NCBI GenBank assembly: GCA_050953425.1
Contig: JBMNMQ010000005.1
Span: 1 to 64,000 of the forward strand
Length of the DNA: 64,000 nucleotides
Direction: 5' to 3'
Source of the DNA: RUG100 sp050953425
GTDB taxonomy: Bacteria > Bacillota > Clostridia > Peptostreptococcales > Anaerovoracaceae
Positions 57,712 to 64,000 of the stretch are shown in pieces. The translations under genes and the position numbers were made by a program. The notes under the pieces are model-generated. The model had not been told where the DNA came from and searched no databases. It worked only from the letters and a program-made list of their open reading frames with translations. Within the stretch, counting starts at the first letter, position 1, and every line of letters begins with the position of its first letter.

Positions 57712-58689
57712 TTATCTCCTTCCCCCGGTGACACCCGGCTCGACGTCGTTGAACGTGAAGCTCGTCAGCGGGCCCTTCGACTCCGCATCGGCGCCGGCCT
57801 GGTATTCGCCGTAAAATTCGTCTATATCCTTGATGAACTTGCGGTTGAACAGGTGCAGCGGAATGCCCTGCGGACATACGCGGCTGCATTCGCCGCAGTC
57901 CGTGCAGCGGCCCGCCACATGGAACGCGCGGATGATGTGGAACATCTTCTCCTCGAAGGAGTCGACGTTCGCCTTCTGCGCGCTGTCGAACTTCGTGCTG
58001 TCGAACACGCACTTGCGGCAGCTGCACGCCGGGCACACGTTGCGGCAGGCGTTGCAGCGGATGCACTTACTGAGCTCGGACTGGAAGTACGCGAACTTCT
58101 CCTCCGGGCTCATGGCCTCGATCCTGCGGACCTCCGCAAAGCGGTCCGCATCCTTCGTATCGGTGCTTTCGCCGAGCAGCTCGTCGTAGATCATGTGGTC
58201 CTTGCCCTTGCAGACGTGGCAGCGCTCGAGCATCGCGTCCTTGTACGGGACGGTCTTTTCGCCGTAGAGCGTCTCCACGGTCAGCGTATCGGCAGGGCCG
58301 TCGTACTCCGCGCCGCGGATATTGAGGATGCCCTTGATGCCCTGCGCCTTGATCTTCTCGACGTCGAGCTTGCCCTTGCAGCCGATGCCGATGATGTACG
58401 CCTTGTCGCGCGCGACGCGGTTTTCCTTGATGAGCTGGTTGAAGCTGTATGTATCGCACGGCTTGAGGAAGACGAGCGTCTTGCCCTCGAGCTTCGAGCC
58501 CTCGATCATGTACTTGCTGAGGTTCGCGCCGCAGAAGCCGTTGTACACGAAATTCGCTTCCAGGTCCTCCGCCGTCTCAAAGTAGGAGGGCTCCGGATTG
58601 TACGGCAGGTCGCCGATTCTCCAGCCGAGGACCCGCACGACGGTTCCGTCCGCCAGAAGCTCTTTTGCGCGGTTGATTATTTCCTGCAT
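57712..58689 (-). CDS. flxC: FlxC-type 4Fe-4S electron-transfer subunit
   Basis: A 325-residue protein with an amino domain (VVRVLGWRIGDLPYNPEPSY, VFLKPCDTYSFNQLI) related to that of FlxB, plus CIRCNACRNVCPACSCRKC and CTDCGECSRVCPQGIPLHLF cluster motifs. A paralogue of FlxB; the two together form the electron relay of Flx complexes. Its start overlaps the flxD gene by 13 bases. Confidence 0.87.
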   Translation of the reverse strand: MQEIINRAKELLADGTVVRVLGWRIGDLPYNPEPSYFETAEDLEANFVYNGFCGANLSKYMIEGSKLEGKTLVFLKPCDTYSFNQLIKENRVARDKAYIIGIGCKGKLDVEKIKAQGIKGILNIRGAEYDGPADTLTVETLYGEKTVPYKDAMLERCHVCKGKDHMIYDELLGESTDTKDADRFAEVRRIEAMSPEEKFAYFQSELSKCIRCNACRNVCPACSCRKCVFDSTKFDSAQKANVDSFEEKMFHIIRAFHVAGRCTDCGECSRVCPQGIPLHLFNRKFIKDIDEFYGEYQAGADAESKGPLTSFTFNDVEPGVTGGRR

Positions 58690-59120
58690 CTCAAATCCTC
58701 CAGTCTGACGTTCTTGCCGAGCGAAGTGATCTTCGCCACAAACTCATTCATGGTCTGGGAGAACTTCACGCCCTCAGCCGCCGAGACCCACTCCACGCGG
58801 GTGCGGCCGTGTTCGACGCCGATGTAGTCGAGCATGGAGAACAGCAGCGCCATTCTTCTTCTCGCATAGTAGTTGCCGGTGCTGTAGTGGCAGTCGCCCG
58901 GGTGGCAGCCGCACAGGATCACGCCGTCCGCGCCCTTTTCAAAGGCGCGCAGGATGAACATGGGGTTCACGCGGCAGGAGCACGGCACGCGGATGATCTT
59001 GACGTCCGCCGGGTAGGTGAGGCGGCTGCTGCCCGCGAGGTCCGCGCCGGCGTAGCTGCACCAGTTGCAGCAGAACGCCACGATCTTCGGTCTGAATTCT
59101 TCGTTCGCTGTTATCGACAT
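58677..59120 (-). CDS. flxD: FlxD/MvhD-type iron-sulfur subunit
   Basis: A 147-residue protein. Motifs IVAFCCNWCSYAGADLAGSS, IRVPCSCRVNPMFILRAFEK, and ILCGCHPGDCHYSTGNYYAR contain the five conserved cysteines for a 2Fe-2S cluster. MvhD/FlxD docks electron input modules onto HdrA. It starts at ATG 59120, overlapping the hdrA stop by 10 bases, and is followed by flxC with overlap. Confidence 0.93.
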   Translation of the reverse strand: MSITANEEFRPKIVAFCCNWCSYAGADLAGSSRLTYPADVKIIRVPCSCRVNPMFILRAFEKGADGVILCGCHPGDCHYSTGNYYARRRMALLFSMLDYIGVEHGRTRVEWVSAAEGVKFSQTMNEFVAKITSLGKNVRLEDLRCRK

Positions 59121-61099
59121 ATTGCATCCACCTCCGCAAGAATCTGTCTGTTCGAGAAGCCCTGCAGATCCATCGCGCCGGACGGGCAGGTGACGGTGCA
59201 CGCGCCGCAGCCCTGGCACAGCGCGTTGTTGACGACCGCAATGCGGCGCTCCTCGCGGACGCCGTGGTCGTTGATGAGCTTCGTCTCATAGCTGATCGCG
59301 CCGTAGGGGCAGACGTTCTCGCACTGCGAGCAGCCGTTGCACAGCAGCTCGTCGGCCTTCGCGGTGCACGGGTTCGTCATCAGCTTGTCTTTTGCAAGCA
59401 GGCCGATGGCCTTGACCGCCGCCGCGCCGGCCTGCGCGACCGTCTCGGGGATATCCTTCGGGCCCTGGCATACGCCGGAGAGGAACACGCCGGCCGTCGG
59501 GGACTCGACCGGGCGGAGCTTCGCGTGCGCCTCGGTGAGGAAGTTGTTCGTATCAATGCTTGCGGTGAGCATCGTCGCGATGCCGCGAACCGACGGGTCC
59601 GGCTCAATGGCGGTCGCGAGGACGACCATGTCCGCATTCATGAGGATCTGCTTGTTGTCGATCAGGTCGACGCCCTGCACGAGCAGCGTGCCGTCCGGCT
59701 GCGGAGCGACCTTGCCGACCTGGCCCTTGATGTAGTTGACGCCGTAATCCTCGACCGCGCGGCGGTAGAACTCGTCGAAGTTCTTGCCGGGGGTGCGCAC
59801 GTCGATGTAGAAGACCGTCACGTTGACGTCCGGGTACTTGTCGCGGATCAGCATCGCGTGCTTTGCGGTGTACATGCAGCAGATCTTCGAGCAGTAGCTC
59901 TTGCCGCGCTTGTCGGAGCAGCGGCTGCCGACGCACTGGATGAACACCATGTTCTTCGGCGGCTTGCCGTCGGAAAGGCGCTCCAGGTGGCCCTGCGTGG
60001 GGCCTGCGGCGTTCATGATGCGCTCGAGCTCGAGCGAGGTGATGACGTCCTTGCTCTGGTTGTACGCGTACTCGTCGTACTTGTCGAGCTTGATCGTGTC
60101 GAAGCCGGTCGCGACGACGATCGCGCCGTACTTCTCGGTGATGATCTCGTCCTTCTGCGTGTAGTCGATCGCGCCCGCCTGGCAGACCTTTTCACACAGG
60201 CCGCACTTGCCGGTCTTGAACTTGATGCAGTGCTCGCGGTCGATGACCGGGACGTTCGGGATCGCCTGTGCGAACGGCGTGTAGATCGCGCTTCTCGTGT
60301 TCAGGCCGCGGTTGAACTCGCTGGGCGCCTTCTTCGAAGGACACTTCTCCTGGCACAGGCCGCAGCCGGTGCACTTCGTCATGTCGACGCTTCTCGCCTT
60401 CTTGCGGATGTCGACCGTAAAATCACCGACGAAGCCGGAAACCTTCTCGACCTCGCTGTAGGTGTAGATGTTGATCTTCTCGTGCGCGGAAGCCTCCACC
60501 ATTTTCGGCGTGAGGATACATGCGGAGCAGTCGAGCGTCGGGAACGTCTTGTCGAGCTGGGACATTCTGCCGCCGATGCTCGGCGTCTTTTCGACGATGT
60601 CGACCTCGTAGCCCGCGTCCGCAATGTCGAGCGCGGTCTGGATGCCGGCGATGCCGCCGCCGATGACGAGCGCGCGCTTCGTGACGCGGCTTTCGCCCGC
60701 GACGAGCGGCGCGTCGAGATTGACCTTTGCGATCGCCGCACGGGCGAGGATCACGGCCTTCTCGGTGGCTTCCTCGATATTCTTGTGGATCCACGAGCAG
60801 TGCTCGCGGATGTTGGCGATTTCCACCATGTAGGGGTTGAGGCCGGCCTTTTCGGCGGCCTTGCGGAAGGTCGTCTCATGCATGCGCGGGGAGCAGGAAC
60901 ACACCACGACGCCGGTCAGGTGCTTCTCGCGGATCGCCGCGGCGATCTTCGCCTGGCCGACCTCGGAGCACATGTACTGGTAATCTTCCGCGTGCACGAC
61001 GCCCGGCTCGAGCCGGACCATCTCCACGACCTTCTTCACGTCGACCGTGGCTGCGATGTTGCTGCCGCAGTGGCAGACAAAAACTCCTATTCTTTGCAC
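59111..61099 (-). CDS. hdrA: HdrA, flavin-based electron-bifurcating subunit
   Basis: A 662-residue flavoprotein. FAD site LVIGGGIAGIQTALDIADAG. Four 4Fe-4S motifs: CTGCGLCQEKCPSK, KCGLCEKVCQAGAIDY with the preceding cysteine, CNGCSQCENVCPYGAISY and CQGCGACTVTCPSGAM; also the amino-terminal VCSCSPRMHETTFRKA and IREHCSWIHKNIEEA blocks with cluster cysteines. Full length for single-domain HdrA. It splits electron pairs between a high-potential acceptor (via HdrBC) and ferredoxin. It is third in the operon, after hdrB and hdrC. Confidence 0.95.
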   Translation of the reverse strand: MQRIGVFVCHCGSNIAATVDVKKVVEMVRLEPGVVHAEDYQYMCSEVGQAKIAAAIREKHLTGVVVCSCSPRMHETTFRKAAEKAGLNPYMVEIANIREHCSWIHKNIEEATEKAVILARAAIAKVNLDAPLVAGESRVTKRALVIGGGIAGIQTALDIADAGYEVDIVEKTPSIGGRMSQLDKTFPTLDCSACILTPKMVEASAHEKINIYTYSEVEKVSGFVGDFTVDIRKKARSVDMTKCTGCGLCQEKCPSKKAPSEFNRGLNTRSAIYTPFAQAIPNVPVIDREHCIKFKTGKCGLCEKVCQAGAIDYTQKDEIITEKYGAIVVATGFDTIKLDKYDEYAYNQSKDVITSLELERIMNAAGPTQGHLERLSDGKPPKNMVFIQCVGSRCSDKRGKSYCSKICCMYTAKHAMLIRDKYPDVNVTVFYIDVRTPGKNFDEFYRRAVEDYGVNYIKGQVGKVAPQPDGTLLVQGVDLIDNKQILMNADMVVLATAIEPDPSVRGIATMLTASIDTNNFLTEAHAKLRPVESPTAGVFLSGVCQGPKDIPETVAQAGAAAVKAIGLLAKDKLMTNPCTAKADELLCNGCSQCENVCPYGAISYETKLINDHGVREERRIAVVNNALCQGCGACTVTCPSGAMDLQGFSNRQILAEVDAICR

Positions 61100-61103
61100 G
61101 CTA

Positions 61104-61493
61104 TCACCTCCTGTATCTTCTGAACGCGCTGACTAAGAGCTGCTGCGGGAGGTCCGGATCCAGAAGCTCCGGCACCTCGTCCGGCGAGAGGTACGTCTCG
61201 CCGCGCTGGCGCACCACAAGCTGACGCGCCGCATCGATGAGCTTGCCGGGCTTTACGTCGCGCGGGCAGCGCTCCACACAGGCAAAGCAGGAGAGGCACT
61301 TCCAGAGCGATTCGGACTGCATGAGTGCCTCGATCTCATCGTTCAGCACATACGATACGAACTGGTGCGGCTTGATGTCCATCTCGTTGAACGACGGGCA
61401 GGAAGCGGAGCATTTGCCGCACTTCATGCACTTGTACGGGTTGACGCCGCTGATCTCGCGGATCTGTTCCGCCTGTTTCTTTGCGTTGTTCAC
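61104..61493 (-). CDS. hdrC: HdrC, 4Fe-4S subunit
   Basis: A 129-residue protein with two cluster motifs (YKCMKCGKCSASCPSFNEMD and LWKCLSCFACVERCPRDVKP). Starts at GTG 61493, overlapping the hdrB stop (GTGA), after GGAGGAGG. It ends 4 bases before hdrA starts. Transfers electrons from HdrA to HdrB. Shorter than archaeal HdrC but typical for bacterial copies. Confidence 0.9.
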   Translation of the reverse strand: MNNAKKQAEQIREISGVNPYKCMKCGKCSASCPSFNEMDIKPHQFVSYVLNDEIEALMQSESLWKCLSCFACVERCPRDVKPGKLIDAARQLVVRQRGETYLSPDEVPELLDPDLPQQLLVSAFRRYRR

Positions 61494-62287
61494 TTCGTTG
61501 CCGCCTCCTCCTTGACGCCGAGCGCCTCTGCGAGAAGCTCGGTGAAATAGTAGACCGGGATGGCCCCGCTGCCGCTCTTGTTGAGGTTGTACATGCAGAG
61601 GGGACATGCCGTGATGAGCATTTCAGCGCCCATGCCGGCCGCGCTTTCCATGATCGTCGCGCTCATGCGCTTCGACATATCCTTTTCCTTCAGGGAAATG
61701 TAGCCGCCGCAGCACTCGTTGCGGTACGGGTAAACGACCGGCTCCGCGCCGATGGCACGGATGAAATCCTCGATGATCGTCGGGTTTTCCGGGTCGTCGA
61801 ACTCGAGAAGCGCGCTGGGGCGCAGCAGCAGGCAGCCGTAATAGGCGCCGATCTTTCTGCCCTTCAGGGGGTTCGTGACCTTCTTTCGAATCTCGTCGAA
61901 GCCGACGCGGTCGCGCAGCACCTCCAAGAAATGCAGCACGGTCGTCTCGCCCGCATAGGGCTCGTCGAGCTGCATGTAGTTGTTGGCTCTGGTGCGGATA
62001 TCCTCCACATTCTTCATGTCATCGTTGACGCGCTTGATGACGTGATGACATGCGGAGCAGAGCGTCACGAGGTCCTGCCCCTTCTCCTTCGCCTCATTCA
62101 GGGCGCGCACCGAAGAGAGCTTTGTCGCGATCTCGTCGGAGCCGAGCGGGTAGACGCCGCCGCAGCACTGCCAGTTTTCGATTTCCTCGAGCTCAAACCC
62201 CAGTGCCTTCGCCGAAGCTCTGGCATAGGCGTCGAGATCCTTTGCCTTCGTCTTCAGGGTGCACCCCGGATAATAGCTGTACTTCAT
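61490..62287 (-). CDS. hdrB: HdrB, CCG-domain non-cubane 4Fe-4S subunit
   Basis: A 265-residue protein with two CCG domains: YYPGCTLKTKAKDLDA, NWQCCGGVYPLG and LCSACHHVIKRV; then YYGCLLLRPSALLEF, NECCGGYISLKEK and ACPLCMYNLN. The CCG domains bind unusual clusters where disulfide is reduced in methanogens. In bacteria the acceptor is unknown for most copies. First gene of an eleven-gene operon; ATG 62287 after AGGAG preferred over the ATG five codons upstream. Confidence 0.93.
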   Translation of the reverse strand: MKYSYYPGCTLKTKAKDLDAYARASAKALGFELEEIENWQCCGGVYPLGSDEIATKLSSVRALNEAKEKGQDLVTLCSACHHVIKRVNDDMKNVEDIRTRANNYMQLDEPYAGETTVLHFLEVLRDRVGFDEIRKKVTNPLKGRKIGAYYGCLLLRPSALLEFDDPENPTIIEDFIRAIGAEPVVYPYRNECCGGYISLKEKDMSKRMSATIMESAAGMGAEMLITACPLCMYNLNKSGSGAIPVYYFTELLAEALGVKEEAATK

Positions 62288-62501
62288 AGCTACTCCTGTC
62301 ATCCTTTCTATAATTTATTTTGGATTGTTGAATCTGCCCGATGGCTTCCCCGGTTTTCCTCGCGCATCGGCCCGCCGCAGCGCCGTCTTCGGAGGGGCTG
62401 CTCCGAAAACTCCGTGTTATGTAAACACACACCGCCGCAAAGCACGCGCCGACGCCCGGATGCGCAGCGTCCGCCGCCATCCGAAAAACTCAGTTCAATA
62501 A

Positions 62502-62530
62502 ATTTTATCATATCGATATTCCTTTATCAA
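62502..62530 (-). promoter_or_regulatory. Promoter of the Hdr-Flx-fumarate operon
   Basis: Minus strand: TTGATA at 62530-62525, 17-base spacer, TAAAAT at 62507-62502. It is followed by a ~210-base leader rich in GC hairpins (about 62310-62495) before hdrB, which may carry regulation; no known riboswitch was recognised. Confidence 0.7.
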
Positions 62531-62633
62531 GCGTTTTCGAGATTTTTCTCGATGAAAATATAGGATTTTCAGGAATCTCTTTTCTGTGCTTTCGGTCAGA
62601 AACGCGCCTGCGCCGCGGCGGGGGCGCAAAAAA

Positions 62634-62668
62634 GCCGCCCGGCGCGGCAGGTCTGCCTTCCGGACGGC
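62634..62668 (-). terminator. Terminator of the sensor kinase gene
   Basis: Minus strand: GCCGTCCGG pairs with CCGGGCGGC (one wobble pair) and is followed by six T. It lies about 100 bases after the kinase stop. Confidence 0.75.
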
Positions 62669-62768
62669 TGCTTGTCGGCCGCAGCTTCGGCGCGCGCTGC
62701 GGCACGGCGGCATTTTACCGCGCAAAAGCAGCGCATCGCTCCGCTTTCCGCGCGCGATGCCGTGCGGT

Positions 62769-64000
62769 TCAGTTCTCCGCCTGCGCGGGCGGCGCGGGCG
62801 TGTACTCCGGCAGCTCGAACCAGAAGGTGCTGCCCTGCCCCACCATGCTCGTGACGCCGTAGCGCCCGCCGTGCATATCGAGGATATTTTTTACAATCGA
62901 AAGCCCGAGCCCGGTGCCGACCTGCGCCCGGCGGTGGTCCTTGTCGACCTTGTAGTACCGGTCCCAGATATACGGCAGCTTGTCCGCCGGGATGCCCTCG
63001 CCCGTGTCGCGGATCTCCACGCGCACGACGCCGTTTGCGGCGACCTGGCGCAGCGAAACGGTCTTGTCCGCCCCGGCGTAGTTGATCGCGTTGTTCACGA
63101 GATTGTACACCACCTGGGAAATGCGCAGGCGGTCGGCGCAGACGAACACCTCGCGGTCAAAGGTGAACGGGAAGCTGTAGTCGGCCAGCTTGTCGTAGCG
63201 GCGCAGCGTCTCCCGGATGTCCCCGGTCAGGCAGAACACCTCGGGCTTGAGCGCCTGCGTGCCGCTTTCCAGCTTGGAGAGGTCGAGCAGGTCGTTGACG
63301 AGGTCGGCCAGACGGTTCGACTCGTCCACGATCACCTGCACGTTTTCGGGCGTGTTCTCCCCCGGGATGTCGCGCATGACCTCGGCATAGCCCGAGATCA
63401 TGGTCAGCGGCGTGCGCAGGTCGTGCGAGACGTTCGCGATCAGCTCGCGCCGCAGGTCCTCGACCTTCGAAAGCTCCTGCGCCGCGTAGTTCAGCGTGCC
63501 CGCGAGCTCCGAGACCTCGCGCGTGCCGCTGTCCGGGAAGCGGATCGCATAGTCGCCCTGCGCGAGCCGCTTGGCCGAATCGTTGATCCGCTCGATCGGC
63601 TTCGAGAGCCGCGCGGCGATGAACAGCGCCAGCACAAGGGCGAGCACGAGCATCACGCCCGTGAGGCACCACAGCTGCACCTTCAGCGTCTCCACCGTGG
63701 AATCGACGGGCACGACGCCGCTCAAAAGCAGCACGAGGTACTCCTCGCCGTCCGAAAGCGTGACGGTGCGCGCGTAAATGATGCTCGCGTCCATGCCGCC
63801 CGGCGTCTCCTCGATGTTGTCCTGCATCACGCTGCCGCCCGCCGCCTTGACCTCGAGGAACAGCCGGCTGCAGTCGAAGTTGCCGAACCGCTCCAGCACG
63901 CTGCCGCGCGCATTCGGGGACATGGAGATGTTCGTGCCGTTTTTGTCGGACAGCAGGATCGAGACGTTCGAATTGTATGTGATTTCGATGAAGTCGGACA
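62769..64000 (-). CDS. Sensor histidine kinase, cut by the window edge
   Basis: At least 410 residues; the amino end lies outside the window. An extracytoplasmic sensor region reaches to a helix (LWCLTGVMLVLALVLALFIA), then HAMP (SKPIERINDSAKRLAQGDYA), HisKA with the phospho-acceptor in ANVSHDLRTPLTMISGYAEV, and HATPase with VYNLVNNAINYAG, EIRDTGEGIPADKLPYIWDR and GTGLGLSIVKNILDMHGG. A normal OmpR-class kinase; its response regulator gene would be upstream, beyond base 64000. The signal is unknown. Confidence 0.93.
   Translation of the reverse strand, partial: SDFIEITYNSNVSILLSDKNGTNISMSPNARGSVLERFGNFDCSRLFLEVKAAGGSVMQDNIEETPGGMDASIIYARTVTLSDGEEYLVLLLSGVVPVDSTVETLKVQLWCLTGVMLVLALVLALFIAARLSKPIERINDSAKRLAQGDYAIRFPDSGTREVSELAGTLNYAAQELSKVEDLRRELIANVSHDLRTPLTMISGYAEVMRDIPGENTPENVQVIVDESNRLADLVNDLLDLSKLESGTQALKPEVFCLTGDIRETLRRYDKLADYSFPFTFDREVFVCADRLRISQVVYNLVNNAINYAGADKTVSLRQVAANGVVRVEIRDTGEGIPADKLPYIWDRYYKVDKDHRRAQVGTGLGLSIVKNILDMHGGRYGVTSMVGQGSTFWFELPEYTPAPPAQAEN

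Noticed and set aside
56806..61123. Long plus-strand open frames opposite the Flx and HdrA genes
   Set aside because: Same GC shadow effect; every coding sign lies on the minus strand.
59111..62287. HdrABC as evidence of a methanogen
   Set aside because: T-box, agr genes, ClpC and bacterial promoters show a bacterium; Hdr modules are common in anaerobic bacteria.

Overview
The window looks like a chromosomal stretch of a gut-type, strictly anaerobic Clostridia bacterium, probably Oscillospiraceae-like. The reasons are the HdrABC/Flx electron-transfer genes, a T-box leader, McsA/ClpC-type stress genes, agr-type quorum sensing, large serine recombinases and the general gene set. This is inference from gene content; there is no rRNA or tRNA to anchor a name. 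Base composition changes sharply: mostly AT-rich and mosaic from 1 to about 6 kb, intermediate from 6 to 30 kb with a very AT-rich island at 16-18.5 kb, and GC-rich core-like sequence from about 31 kb to the end.

Layout. 0-2.1 kb: debris, namely an ABC-ATPase fragment, an unknown AT-rich fragment, and an IS3-family transposase remnant apparently split by an IS66 remnant. 2.2-5.6 kb: an agr-like quorum-sensing locus with a frameshifted sensor kinase, LytTR regulator, XRE regulator, a serine-type AgrD-like peptide and AgrB. 5.9-19.2 kb: a recombinase island with a sigma-like protein, a 550-base structured non-coding stretch, a DinG/Rad3-type helicase, three serine-recombinase genes (one without a catalytic domain), an IS110 insertion, an IS1202-like insertion bounded by a perfect 26-bp direct repeat, a TIR-STAND-repeat protein that is a likely anti-phage effector, and a truncated fourth recombinase. 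19.3-25.8 kb: a proteostasis island (PucR regulator, HdeD, Hsp20, a DUF6282-like protein, an McsA-like protein, ClpC) with two look-alike promoters. 26-31.3 kb: nitroreductase, two frameshifted MATE exporters, and remnants of a conjugative element, a sugar ABC permease and a LysR regulator.

31.6-34.9 kb: a three-gene unit (solute-binding/vWA lipoprotein, XpaC-like protein, second binding-like protein). 35-41.4 kb: a phosphonate operon (deoR, phnX, Fe-ADH, phnD, phnC, phnE, phnE). 41.5-46.6 kb: a lactonase-like propeller, TcdA, a DUF4358 lipoprotein, a polysaccharide ABC exporter and a diacylglycerol-kinase-type lipid kinase. 46.7-49.4 kb: a T-box leader, an HTH-cupin protein and an acyl-CoA ligase, possibly fused, broken by many single-base shifts. 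49.4-51.9 kb: Mrp, a DUF1275 protein, a SnoaL remnant and a PQ-loop protein.

52-62.5 kb: one promoter (62502-62530) and one terminator (51943-51963) bracket eleven tightly packed, partly overlapping genes: hdrB, hdrC, hdrA, flxD, flxC, flxB, flxA, a 2Fe-2S/4Fe-4S protein, a fumarate-reductase-type flavoprotein, and both subunits of an iron-sulfur fumarase. The layout suggests malate to fumarate to succinate in the cytoplasm, with NADH electrons entering through FlxA and being shared by flavin-based bifurcation in HdrA. This is the most interesting system in the window. 62.8-64 kb holds a sensor kinase cut by the window edge.

Caution: many genes carry single-base frame breaks while the protein sequence on both sides stays well conserved. 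Some are probably assembly indels rather than true pseudogenes.
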